A DNA stretch of 64,000 bases from Pseudomonas sp. Bc-h (lineage in GTDB: Bacteria > Pseudomonadota > Gammaproteobacteria > Pseudomonadales > Pseudomonadaceae), in assembly GCF_002080045.1 (NCBI RefSeq), contig NZ_MUIN01000016.1, positions 152 through 64,151 of the forward strand. The letters are read 5' to 3'. Both the position numbers and the translations under genes were made by a program. Of this stretch, positions 55,106-63,799 are shown piece after piece (within the stretch, counting starts at the first letter, position 1; each line of letters begins with the position of its first letter). The notes beneath the pieces are model-generated. The model was not told the DNA's origin. It worked only from the letters and a program-made list of their open reading frames with translations, and did no database searches.

Positions 55106-56548
55106 ATGACCGAAATCGAAGTAAAAAAAACGCAGGAAAGCCTTCAGGATCGCCTTGCTCAAGTCGTCGATCTGCTGCAGCGTCAGCGCGTCGTCGAGGA
55201 CCTGACTCATCGTCAGGAAGGTCAACACCAGGATCGTGTAGAAAACCTCGTTCACCGGCAGAATCTCGTCGAACTGCAGCGCAAGCTCGATGATCTGCAC
55301 TCCGCCGATGTTGCCTATATTCTCGAAGCCCTCCCTGTTGAGGACCGTCTGACGGTCTGGCAACTGGTCAAGGCCGAGCGTGACGGCGACATCCTGCTTG
55401 AAGTATCCGACTCCGTACGTGAAACGCTGATCGCCGACATGGACGATCACGAGTTGTTGGCCGCTGCCAAGGAAATGGACGCGGACGAGCTCGCCGACCT
55501 CGCGCCCGAATTGCCACGCGACGTCGTGCACGAACTCATGGAGGCGCTGGACAGCCAGCAGCGTGAGCGCGTGCGCTCGGCTTTGTCCTATGACGAAGAG
55601 CAGGTTGGCGCGCTGATGGACTTCGAGATGGTCACCATCCGCGAAGACGTCAGCCTTGAAGTGGTATTGCGTTATCTGCGCCGCCTGAAGGAGCTACCCG
55701 GCCACACGGACAAATTGTTCGTGGTCGATTCCGACGGCGTTCTCAAAGGCGTCCTGCCGATCAAGCGTCTGTTGGTCAATGACCCGGAAAAGCAAGTGTC
55801 GGAGGTCATGGCCAGTGATCCGGTGAGTTTCCACCCGGACGGCGATGCCTATGAAGCCGCGCAGGCCTTCGAGCGTTACGACCTTATTTCCTCTCCCGTG
55901 GTCGACAAGAACGGCAAGCTGATCGGCCGTCTGACCATCGACGAAATGGTCGACCTGATCCGTGAAGAGAGTGAAACCGAAGTCCTGAACATGGCCGGTC
56001 TGCGTGAAGAGGAAGATATTTTTGCGTCGGTTTGGCGTTCATTGCGTAACCGCTGGTCATGGCTGGCCGTCAACCTGATCACTGCCTTCCTCGCTTCGCG
56101 AGTCATCGGTCTTTTCGAGGGCTCCATCGAAAAGCTTGTGGCCTTGGCAGCGTTGATGCCGATCGTGGCCGGTATCGGTGGTAACTCGGGCAACCAGACC
56201 ATCACCATGATCGTTCGCGCCATGGCCCTGGATCAGGTAAGCACCGGCAACACCTCGCGCCTGATGAGAAAGGAGCTGGGCGTTGCGTTGGTCAACGGTC
56301 TGGTCTGGGGTGGGGTGATCGGCGTTGTGGCTTATCTGCTTTACCACAGCTGGTCGCTGGGCGTAGTGATGACCGCGGCCATGACACTGAATCTGCTGCT
56401 CGCGGCCTTCATGGGCGTAGCGATCCCCATGACCCTGGCGCGATTCGGGCGTGACCCGGCGATGGGCGCCAGTGTCATGATCACCGCCATGACCGACAGC
56501 GGAGGGTTCTTTATCTTCCTCGGGCTCGCGACAGTGTTCCTGCTGTAG
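55106..56548 (+). CDS. mgtE: Magnesium transporter MgtE
   Basis: A 480-residue inner-membrane Mg2+ channel. An N-terminal acidic helical domain (ADVAYILEALPVEDRL, ELAPDLPRD-type repeats) and paired CBS domains (VMASDPVSFHPDGDAYEAAQAF, SPVVDKNGKLIGRLTIDEMVDLI) gate the pore by sensing magnesium. The C-terminal five-span pore includes PIVAGIGGNSGNQT. Start at 55106 follows GTGGAG. A strong terminator follows. Confidence 0.95.
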   Translation: MTEIEVKKTQESLQDRLAQVVDLLQRQRVVEDLTHRQEGQHQDRVENLVHRQNLVELQRKLDDLHSADVAYILEALPVEDRLTVWQLVKAERDGDILLEVSDSVRETLIADMDDHELLAAAKEMDADELADLAPELPRDVVHELMEALDSQQRERVRSALSYDEEQVGALMDFEMVTIREDVSLEVVLRYLRRLKELPGHTDKLFVVDSDGVLKGVLPIKRLLVNDPEKQVSEVMASDPVSFHPDGDAYEAAQAFERYDLISSPVVDKNGKLIGRLTIDEMVDLIREESETEVLNMAGLREEEDIFASVWRSLRNRWSWLAVNLITAFLASRVIGLFEGSIEKLVALAALMPIVAGIGGNSGNQTITMIVRAMALDQVSTGNTSRLMRKELGVALVNGLVWGGVIGVVAYLLYHSWSLGVVMTAAMTLNLLLAAFMGVAIPMTLARFGRDPAMGASVMITAMTDSGGFFIFLGLATVFLL

Positions 56549-56567
56549 GCCTTGCGCAAAAACAAAG

Positions 56568-56592
56568 AACCGCCGCTGAGGCGGTTTTTTTT
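56568..56592 (+). terminator. Terminator after mgtE
   Basis: AACCGCC/GGCGGTT stem with loop GCTGA followed by eight Ts. Confidence 0.93.
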
Positions 56593-56640
56593 GTCTGTGT
56601 GTTAACCGCGATCAAGCGAGTTCGACCAAACGGCAGGCAC

Positions 56641-56668
56641 AAAAAAGCCAGCTCAAGGCTGGCTTTCA
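56641..56668 (-). terminator. Terminator after amrZ
   Basis: AAAGCCAGC/GCTGGCTTT stem, loop of five, with a TTTTTT run on the minus strand. Just downstream of the amrZ stop. Confidence 0.88.
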
Positions 56669-56687
56669 AGTCTCTGGCAAGTGCGAC

Positions 56688-57014
56688 TTATTCGTCGTCG
56701 TTCGCCAGGCTGGTGTCATGAGCGATCAGGGAAACCAGAGCGTTTTGCTGACGATGGGCGAGCTGGCGGAAGCGTTGCAGCAGTTCGCGCTCATGCAGCG
56801 ACAGCTCGGGGCTGTCCAGGCGCAGCTTTGGCTCGTCACCGAGCGCGCCTTCTTGAATCAGGCTTTGTTCGAGACGCGCAATGATTTCAGAGTTCATGCT
56901 GCGATGGTTGTCCTTGGAAACCTCCGCAATACGCTCGCGCATGCCTTCAGGGAGACGGACAACGAACTTGTCAGCTGTGCGACTGGAATAATTGGCCTGT
57001 TTCATAGGGCTCAT
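56688..57014 (-). CDS. amrZ: Arc-type regulator AmrZ (AlgZ)
   Basis: A 108-residue ribbon-helix-helix regulator. The core SSRTADKFVVRLPEGMRERIAEV, HRSMNSEIIARLEQSL and the C-terminal tetramerisation helix ELSLHERELLQRFRQL are nearly those of P. aeruginosa AmrZ. It controls alginate, motility and c-di-GMP genes. The strongly basic beta strand inserts in the DNA groove. A candidate AlgU promoter lies 63 bases upstream. Confidence 0.96.
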   Translation of the reverse strand: MSPMKQANYSSRTADKFVVRLPEGMRERIAEVSKDNHRSMNSEIIARLEQSLIQEGALGDEPKLRLDSPELSLHERELLQRFRQLAHRQQNALVSLIAHDTSLANDDE

Positions 57015-57076
57015 ATATTTAACCGATTTAGTTCAAAGGGGAGGCGGTTCTTGCATTAGGCCGCGAGATGTCATCG

Positions 57077-57103
57077 TCTGACTGTCTTTTTGGCGAAATG
57101 TTC
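57077..57103 (-). promoter_or_regulatory. Candidate AlgU (sigma-22) promoter for amrZ
   Basis: On the minus strand GAACAT-N16-TCAGA, close to the AlgU consensus GAACTT-N16/17-TCTGA. AlgU control of amrZ/algZ is established in P. aeruginosa. Confidence 0.6.
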
Positions 57104-57457
57104 AACCGGCCAACATAAAGGTCCGTCATCATGCATCAATCCGTCGGAACCTTGGCGTCAAATCTGTGACAATATTGAACTAGATAAAGGCGTTTAGCCA
57201 GCACCAATTATCAGAAATGCGTTCTGGTTTGCAAAGTTCCCGGACACCACTCATCCGGACGATAGCCGCAGGGTACGTGGGTTTGCGCCATGATGGCTAT
57301 CTGTCTTCAGAGTAGAGGTGTCTGGGGAAATTTTCGAGAAAGCTGACAAGAAAGAGACGAAGGGTCTGTCAAAGAATAGATAGCAGGTGTGTCACGAGTG
57401 TGCACAAACCGTATCAGATCGCGCTACAAAAGCCGGATCAGGCTGTTTCAACACCGG
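57104..57457. other. Intergenic stretch upstream of the amrZ promoter
   Basis: About 350 bases with many stops in every frame. I see no gene or clear regulatory element. Confidence 0.6.
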
Positions 57458-57655
57458 TCAAGGCTTGGCCTGGCGCAACACCGGGTCGAATTTGATCCGT
57501 CGGCCTACGAACAAGGCAGCCACGAACAGACTGGCAAAGATCCCCGCAACTGCCTTCGCTACGGTCCCCAAGGTATCCATTGACGATGGGAGCAGTTGAT
57601 CGACTGCAAGGGCCATGATGGTGAGAATCATGAAAGACAGTGCTGCTTTTGACAT
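57458..57655 (-). CDS. Small membrane protein of unknown function
   Basis: A 65-residue protein with two hydrophobic spans (ALSFMILTIMALAVDQLL and TVAKAVAGIFASLFVAALFVG) and a basic C terminus. Possibly an inner-membrane stress protein of the DUF1328 kind, but I do not recognise it firmly. ATG at 57655; downstream of another small gene on the same strand. Confidence 0.7.
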   Translation of the reverse strand: MSKAALSFMILTIMALAVDQLLPSSMDTLGTVAKAVAGIFASLFVAALFVGRRIKFDPVLRQAKP

Positions 57656-57708
57656 GGCGGTTCTCTTGACGGTGGACAGATTGGCAAATCCCGTTTCAAG
57701 TCGAGGGG

Positions 57709-57942
57709 TCAGAATACCCAGCGTTCCGAACGATCCACTGGAATGGCTTCATCAGTGTCATTAGCCAGCATGGCGTCGGAGCGGTGCGCCGGCATTGCGG
57801 CGAAACGCGGGGCCTGCTTCATCATGTAGTGGGGTTGAGCCTGAACGGCGACGCTCTCGGTTTTGCTGCCATCGTCATGGAAATGGAAAGCCACCAGTGC
57901 GACGAGGGCTGCAGCATTCAACAAGGAGAGAGTCATGTTCAT
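57709..57942 (-). CDS. Small protein with N-terminal hydrophobic segment
   Basis: A 77-residue protein (MNMTLSLLNAAALVALVAFHFHDDG...) with a signal or anchor and a polar tail (HYMMKQAPRFAAMPAHRSD). Start chosen at 57942 where GAG precedes it and the hydrophobic segment begins; the frame extends to 58122 through AT-rich promoter-like DNA. Unknown function. It may be co-transcribed with the 65-residue gene downstream. Confidence 0.6.
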   Translation of the reverse strand: MNMTLSLLNAAALVALVAFHFHDDGSKTESVAVQAQPHYMMKQAPRFAAMPAHRSDAMLANDTDEAIPVDRSERWVF

Positions 57943-58404
57943 CTCGGGTACCTTCGCTTGGACTTGGTTATAGAAGGGATTTGCACGAGCAAGAAGAATG
58001 CAGTCTGCATGCCAAGCGAATTCAGATAAAAAATACAATTGAATCAATAACTTATATATCGGATAGGTGGCATTCGGGTTGCAGATTGCAATGATGTCAT
58101 TTTGCGGTATTGCAAATTGCATGATGCGGATTCCAGAACACCTTGGTGTTCAACGGACTACAGCCTGAAAAGACAATGACGACATGACAAATCGGGGGCT
58201 TGCCGTTAACATGCTCGCCGTCCCGCTGGCACGGTTTTGAGCGCTGGCGCCGGGTTTTAGCCTATCGATCAGGGTCTCAGATTCGGCCGGTAGCGCAAGA
58301 CACCGCAAGAGGGTTCGTTCGGCTTTCAGGGAACTGTAACCCGATGATAACGCTGAAAAATGCTTGATCGGTTTGTCTGAAAACCGGAAGATGTCCGCCG
58401 CAGT
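57943..58404. other. AT-rich region with TTGCA repeats
   Basis: About 460 bases. Near 58080-58122 are two near-palindromes, TTGCAGATTGCAA and ATTGCAAATTGCAT, separated by 16 bases. An AT-rich block 58021-58060 carries TATATA. This looks like an operator-promoter for the 57942 gene. TTGATC-N18-AAGATG near 58364-58393 may drive the tRNA. Confidence 0.4.
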
Positions 58405-58476
58405 GCTCCCTTAGTTCAATGGATAGAATAAGCCCCTCCTAAGGGTTAGATGCTGGTTCGACTCCAGCAGGGAGCA
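58405..58476 (+). tRNA. tRNA-Arg (anticodon CCT), CCA not encoded
   Basis: 72 bases. Acceptor GCTCCCT/AGGGAGC, anticodon stem AGCCC/GGGTT with loop CTCCTAA (CCT, codon AGG), T arm GCTGG-TTCGACT-CCAGC. The discriminator A is followed by ATA, so the CCA tail must be added enzymatically, unlike the other three tRNA genes here. Confidence 0.93.
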
Positions 58477-58869
58477 ATACCCATGGCCTGCTCAAGGCAT
58501 GGCGGCTACGGATTCCCTCGGGGCATCCCTCCGGATGCCACCCCGACACGCCGGACGATAAATTCCTGATACCCCCCAAAAGCTTCCAGACAGTCCCGGC
58601 CACGTCGTGGTCCAGGTGAACTTGCGCTATACCTATTGAAGTTAATCACTGGCAAGAGTGGAAACAATCCGGTGGCTCAACACCTCTACTAATGGCAAGG
58701 GCACATGCAAAGTGCACCCTATTCATTAGTTACCTATCCATTCTCTGCTTTGCTGCAAAGGCGCGGTCTTCCTTTAACGCAAGCGGATGAGTTTTCTGTT
58801 GTCAGGGGGCGCAGCTATCGGAGGAGGAACTTGCAGAGACCGTTCGCGTCTGCCGAACAGGGAGAACCC
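58477..58869. other. Intergenic region between tRNA-Arg and the DUF3302 gene
   Basis: About 390 bases. A hairpin CCATG...CATGG follows the tRNA and a second, GGGGCATCC...GGATGCCACCCC, lies near 58535. No integrase or attachment repeat is visible. The open frame from 58705 into the DUF3302 gene has no family-like sequence. Confidence 0.5.
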
Positions 58870-59241
58870 ATGCTGGACTACTTCGCTCTTGGGCTATTGA
58901 TCTTCGTAGGCATCGTACTTTTCTATGGGATTATCGTATTGCACGATATCCCTTATGAGATTGCTGTGCATCGTAATCACCCCCATCAAGATGCAATCCA
59001 TGCAACCGGATGGGTAAGCCTGTTTACGCTGCATGCGCTTTGGCCGTTTTTATGGATCTGGGCGATGTTGTATCGAGAGGACAGGGAGTGGGGGTTCGGT
59101 GATGGAAAATCCCCCCGCAGTCATGTCGTGCATCTTGAGCAGCAGGTCGCGGATTTGCAGCGTCGGCTCGACAGGCTTGAAGGCGGGGGGACTCCCACGC
59201 CATCGGCGCCGGAGTCATATGACGATGGTGTGGGTATCTGA
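58870..59241 (+). CDS. DUF3302 (YiaW-like) inner-membrane protein
   Basis: A 123-residue protein with two spans (LLIFVGIVLFYGIIVLHDIPY and ATGWVSLFTLHALWPFLWIWAML) and a C-terminal coiled coil (HLEQQVADLQRRLDRLEGG). This is DUF3302, which in E. coli (yiaW) is paired with the HlyD-type yiaV, as here with a 3-base gap. The start at 58870 follows CAGGGAGAA. Confidence 0.88.
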   Translation: MLDYFALGLLIFVGIVLFYGIIVLHDIPYEIAVHRNHPHQDAIHATGWVSLFTLHALWPFLWIWAMLYREDREWGFGDGKSPRSHVVHLEQQVADLQRRLDRLEGGGTPTPSAPESYDDGVGI

Positions 59242-59244
59242 ATC

Positions 59245-60204
59245 ATGGATCTTCTACTCATCCTCACCTACGCCGCGTTCTGCATTGCGTTATTCAAGAT
59301 ATTCCGTATACCACTTAATAAATGGACGGTGCCGACAGCGGTGTTAGGCGGCGTCGTTCTTATTGGCGCGCTTATTTTCACGATGAACTACAACCACCCC
59401 TACTCGGAGGTGGCGCGTTCCTATTTCGTTTCTGTGCCCGTCATTCCGGTTGTCAGTGGTTTGGTGGTCGAAGTTCCTGTGCAATCCAACCAACTCCTGG
59501 CCAAAGGCGATGTGCTTTTTCGCATTGACCCTACACCCTTTGAAAACCGCATGAAGTCGATCAAGGCACAGTTGGTCGCCGCAAAAGGGGACTTGTATCG
59601 CATCAGAGAATTGATCAGGCGAAACTTCGGAACCCAGCGTGAACTGGAAGCGGCTATTGCCAGGACGGACGATCTACAGGCTCAACTGGCTAATGCGCAG
59701 TTCGAACTGGACAACACGGTTGTCCGGGCGCCGAGCAAAGGCTTTGTCACCCATGTAGCGCTACGCCCCGGGGTGATGGCGACCAAATTGCCGCTGCGGC
59801 CCTCAATGATTTTTATCCCTGATGAGGGCCAGTATTTCGCAGCCTGGATGCGGCAGAACAGCCTATTGCGTCTGTCGGTTGGAGATGAGGCGGAGGTAGC
59901 GTTCGATGGCATCCCTGGCAAGGTTTTCGAAGGACGGGTGAAAAGTGTCATTGCAGTGATCGCCGAGGGGCAGGTTCAGCCATCCGGCACCTTGATCGGT
60001 TTTACCGGTTCGCCACCCGCCGGACGTGTGCCGGTGATCATCGAGATCACCGATCCCGACTATGCGCAATACAGCAAACAGATGCCCGGTGGCTCGTATG
60101 GTCAAGCTGCGCTGTACAGCAAACACTTTCATCACATCGCTGCGATGCGCAAGATTCTGCTACGCATGTCCGCCTGGATGAACTACATCTTCCCGTTTCA
60201 TTGA
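59245..60204 (+). CDS. HlyD/EmrA-like membrane-fusion protein (YiaV-like)
   Basis: A 319-residue periplasmic adaptor. An N-terminal region with one or two spans, then the lipoyl-barrel half motifs (VVEVPVQSNQLLAKGDVLFRIDPTPF and VVRAPSKGFVTHVALRPGVMA) around a coiled-coil hairpin. It would link an inner-membrane pump to an outer-membrane channel, but no pump gene is adjacent; DUF3302 is its only obvious partner. Convergent with aspD. Confidence 0.9.
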   Translation: MDLLLILTYAAFCIALFKIFRIPLNKWTVPTAVLGGVVLIGALIFTMNYNHPYSEVARSYFVSVPVIPVVSGLVVEVPVQSNQLLAKGDVLFRIDPTPFENRMKSIKAQLVAAKGDLYRIRELIRRNFGTQRELEAAIARTDDLQAQLANAQFELDNTVVRAPSKGFVTHVALRPGVMATKLPLRPSMIFIPDEGQYFAAWMRQNSLLRLSVGDEAEVAFDGIPGKVFEGRVKSVIAVIAEGQVQPSGTLIGFTGSPPAGRVPVIIEITDPDYAQYSKQMPGGSYGQAALYSKHFHHIAAMRKILLRMSAWMNYIFPFH

Positions 60205-60288
60205 GTCGACTTCGGGCTCAGATGCATTGCTGTGGCGCGACCAGCATCAATGGCGCAGGTCTGCGCCATCGATGCGTGTTGAGGCGGT

Positions 60289-61993
60289 CTATTTCTTGGT
60301 GCGCTTGGGTTTGGCGAGCGCTTTTGGCGTTTCGTCGGCTGCGCCTTTCACGCCCGCGTTTGCCGCTGCATTTTCGGCTGCTTTTGCTGCCGGTGTCGGG
60401 ACCTTGGCGCCGGTTGCCTCGACGAATCGGTCGTAATACTCCTGGGACAGTTTGCGTATCGCCTTACCGATATTGGCGTAGTCATATTCGTTGAGGTTGG
60501 CCAGCGAAACGCGCCACGAAGGGTGCGGTGTGCCGAATCCTTTGCCTGGCAGCAGAATCACGCCGGTTTCTTCGGCCAGACGGAACAGCGCCTGATTGGG
60601 CTTGAGCTGGCCCAGCATCCACTTGACGAATTCGGCGCCGTGCATCTGTGTCGCCAGCTCTTCCAGATCGATGAGGTGGTAGTAACGTACCGAGTTGGCG
60701 TCGTACGGCAGTGGCAGGCCCAGCTCCCGGTACAGGGCCTCTTTGCGTCTGAGCACGATGCGTTTCATCTCGGCCTTGTAAGCGCCGGGTTCGTCCATCA
60801 GGCAGAACAGTGAGAACAACGTCATTTGTGCCTGAACGGGGGTCGACAAGCCGGCGGTATGGTTCAGCGCCACTGTGCGGGTGTCGGCCACCAGGCGGTC
60901 GATGAATTTGAGCTTTTCGGGCGCCGTGGTGATCGAGCTGTAGCGGTGATTCAGTTGCTCGCGCTTGGCCTTGGGCAGGGCGGCGATCTTGGCGTCGATG
61001 ATGTTGTCTTCGTGGGTCGCGACCACGCCCATGCGCCAGCCGGTTGCGCCGAAGTATTTGGAGAACGAATACACCAGGATGGTGTTGTAAGGGCAAATGG
61101 CGCAACAGCGAGACGAAATTGTCGGAGAACGTGGCATACACATCGTCGGTCAGGATGATCAGATCAGGGCTTTTTTTGACGATTTCGGCGATGTAATGCA
61201 GTGTCTCGTGATCGATCTTCACGGAAGGAGGATTGCTCGGATTGACCAGGAAGAACGCCTTGACCTTGGGATCCAGCAGCTTGTCGAGCTCCTCGTGCGT
61301 GAACTGCCATTTGTTGGACTGTGGCGCATCGACCGACAACAGCACCAGGTTGTAGTCGCTCAGTTGCGGGATTTCGATGTACGGGGTGAAGATCGGCATG
61401 CCGAGCGCAATGGTGTCTCCGGCGCTGATGACGTGGTTGGCCTTCAGGCTGGCGAACAGATAGGTCATGGCCGCCGTCCCGCCTTCCAGCGCGTACATGT
61501 CGAAGTTGCCGACGAAGGGGTAGGTGCCAATCATTTCTTCATGGATGTAATTGCCGACGATGACCTCGCTCATCACCAGCATGCGGTCGGGCACCGGGTA
61601 ATTGCAGCCAAGAATCGCCTCGCACATTTCATAGATGAAGTCGCCCGCATTGAGCCCCATCTGGTCGCGAACATAAGACACCGCCGCTTCGATGAAACGC
61701 ACGCCGGGAACGCTTTCATGTTGTTTGGCGAACAGCTCGAAGCGCGCCTCGATCCCCTCTCGTTTCGGAAAGCCGCCGACATGCTGCATGTACATGTAGG
61801 AGCGTTCGGCTTCGGTCATGGCAAACAGGCCGAACTGGAAAAAACCATGGCGTGGCGTGGTCGCCAGGAAGTTGGGGTTGCCACGTCCAGCGTTCAGCAT
61901 CAGCTGGTTGCTCTGGGCTGCACGCTGCATCAGGGCGTCTTTCAGTTCGAAAGGGCTCAACAGCGCAAGTTTGTCCGGGTCGCTAAAATCCAT
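60289..61993 (-). pseudogene. aspD: Aspartate 4-decarboxylase gene with +1 frameshift
   Basis: Codes for a PLP enzyme converting aspartate to alanine plus CO2. The N-terminal half reads in one frame from ATG 61993 (MDFSDPDKLALLSPFELK, preceded by AAGGAG) to VYATFSDNFVSLL; the rest, including the PLP lysine in LVYSFSKYFGATGWRMG, reads in another. Removing one base (C on the plus strand) at about 61103 gives DNFVSLFAICPYN and an uninterrupted 567-residue protein. The normal enzyme is about 530-550 residues; this one has an Ala/Lys-rich tail. No homopolymer is at the site. Either a true mutation or a sequencing error. Confidence 0.88.
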
Positions 61994-62075
61994 CTCGCTT
62001 CTCCTTGACGCATCAATGACAAAGCAAATTGCCAACCTCGTTCAGGTACGCGCCGGCCACCAAAACATCACCTCT

Positions 62076-63761
62076 TCACATCAGGGCCACAATCAGTGGG
62101 CCCAACAACGTCAGAAACACATTCGCCAGCGCGTAGGTAATGGCGAACGGCACAGTGGGCACCGTGTTCTCGGCCTTATCCAGAATCTCGCCGAAAGCCG
62201 GGTTGGCGCTGCGTGAGCCGCTCAGCGCACCGGCGAAAATCGCGGTGTTGTCATAGCGCAGAACGTAGCGTCCGGAGAGCATGGTCAGGATCAACGGCAA
62301 CACCGTCACCACCACCCCGATGCCAAAAATCAGCAAGCCTTGGTTGGCCACGGTTTGCACCGCCTGCAGGCCTGAGGAAATCCCCACCACCACCACGAAA
62401 CCCGCCAGGCCCAGATCCTTGAGGATCTGCACCGCGCCGCTCGGCATTTCGCCGAAGGATTGGCGGCGCGAGCGGAACCAGCCGAACAGCAGACCCGACA
62501 GCAGCGCACCGCCGCCGCTGCCCAGCGTCAGTGGAATGGAGCCGATACGCGCAGTCAGCAGGCCGATCAGCAGGCCACAGACCAGGCCCGCGCCCATGTA
62601 CACGAAGTCGGTTTTGGCGCGGGGAACGATGGCGTGGCCTACTTGCTCAACCACGCGTTTGACGTCCTGGTCGGCGCCGAACAGCGTCACCACGTCGCCC
62701 AGCATCACCACGGTCTCAGGCACCAACGGCATGGCCTTGCCTTGTCGTGAAATCTGCGACACGTAGACGCCGTGGCGAACGTCTTGCGCGGCGGCATCGC
62801 GAATATCGCCAAAGCTGCGTTTGTTGTACTGAGTATTGGTGATCACCACATCGCGGCGCTGCATGGTCAACTCCATGCCTTCCACAGCATGCAGCTCAGT
62901 CCCCAGTGTTGGCGCGATGGTCACGACAGCGGGGCGTTTGCCGACCACCAGCACGATGTCACCCGCTTGCAGCAGCATGTCGGGGCTGGGCTGCAGGATC
63001 TGGTTGTCGCGCTTGACGCGCTCGATGGTGATCGCCGCCGCTGTGCTCTGTTCGATGGCCTCGATGCTGGTGGAGGTGTTGGCAGGCAGCTGGAAAATCC
63101 GCCCCACCAGATCCGGCGCTGCGGCCTGCTGGCCCGGCCCGTACATTTGCACTCCGGCCTGGGTGGCCGTTTCGGCTTTCAAGGCGTCTTCCTTGATGCT
63201 GCGGCCCATGAATTTGGGCAGCACGTTGACGCAGACCAGGATGGCGCCGAACGAACCGAACACATAGGTGACCGCGTAGCCGATGGCAACATTGCCCTGA
63301 AGGCGCTGGACCTCGTCGGCCGCCAGCCCCAGCCTTGCAATGGCGTCGCCGGCGGTGCCGATGATGGCCGACTGGGTGAGGGCGCCAGCGGCCACTCCGG
63401 CGGCCAATCCCTTGTCGAGATCGAACCACTTGGCCAATACCACCACGGTCAGCAGACCGCTGATGGAAAGCACGGCCGCGAGGATGATTTCCTTGACCGA
63501 CTGTTTGCCCAGCGACCTGAAAAAGTCCGGACCACTTTCATAGCCCACGGCGTAGATGAACAGGGCAAACATCACTGACTTGACCCCGGCATCGATTTCG
63601 ACGCCCACCTGGCTGACCAGTACTGCCACCAGCAACGAGCCGGCGACGCCCCCCAGCTGGAACTTGCCGAACTTGATCTTGCCGATGTAGTAGCCCACGG
63701 CAATCGACAGAAACAGTGCGATTTCCGGCGACTTGTGGAATAGATCGTGTAACCAGCTCAT
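62076..63761 (-). CDS. aspT: Aspartate-alanine antiporter AspT
   Basis: A 561-residue exchanger of the AAE family. N-terminal spans (SPEIALFLSIAVGYYIGKIKFG), two TrkA-C/RCK-like domains in the cytoplasmic loop (ITIERVKRDNQILQPSPDML; RRDVVITNTQYNKRSFGDIR) and C-terminal spans including the GLLIGLLTARIGSIPLTLGSGGG motif. Export of alanine for aspartate plus AspD decarboxylation generates a proton-motive force. The start at 63761 is chosen from the MSWLHDLF N terminus; the frame up to 63953 reads through the upstream paralogue region. Confidence 0.93.
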   Translation of the reverse strand: MSWLHDLFHKSPEIALFLSIAVGYYIGKIKFGKFQLGGVAGSLLVAVLVSQVGVEIDAGVKSVMFALFIYAVGYESGPDFFRSLGKQSVKEIILAAVLSISGLLTVVVLAKWFDLDKGLAAGVAAGALTQSAIIGTAGDAIARLGLAADEVQRLQGNVAIGYAVTYVFGSFGAILVCVNVLPKFMGRSIKEDALKAETATQAGVQMYGPGQQAAAPDLVGRIFQLPANTSTSIEAIEQSTAAAITIERVKRDNQILQPSPDMLLQAGDIVLVVGKRPAVVTIAPTLGTELHAVEGMELTMQRRDVVITNTQYNKRSFGDIRDAAAQDVRHGVYVSQISRQGKAMPLVPETVVMLGDVVTLFGADQDVKRVVEQVGHAIVPRAKTDFVYMGAGLVCGLLIGLLTARIGSIPLTLGSGGGALLSGLLFGWFRSRRQSFGEMPSGAVQILKDLGLAGFVVVVGISSGLQAVQTVANQGLLIFGIGVVVTVLPLILTMLSGRYVLRYDNTAIFAGALSGSRSANPAFGEILDKAENTVPTVPFAITYALANVFLTLLGPLIVALM

Positions 63762-63799
63762 GAGCCCACCTCGAATGAATGGATGAAACTGTCTGACGG

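Noticed and set aside
58705..58869. N-terminal extension of the DUF3302 protein
   Set aside because: The added residues show no family match and a good ribosome-binding site exists at 58870.
58477..58869. Possible genomic-island junction after tRNA-Arg(CCT)
   Set aside because: No integrase, no direct repeat of the tRNA 3' end, and the downstream genes have ordinary host codon use.
61098..61112. Programmed frameshifting in aspD
   Set aside because: There is no slippery heptamer or downstream pseudoknot that I can see; a simple insertion explains it better.
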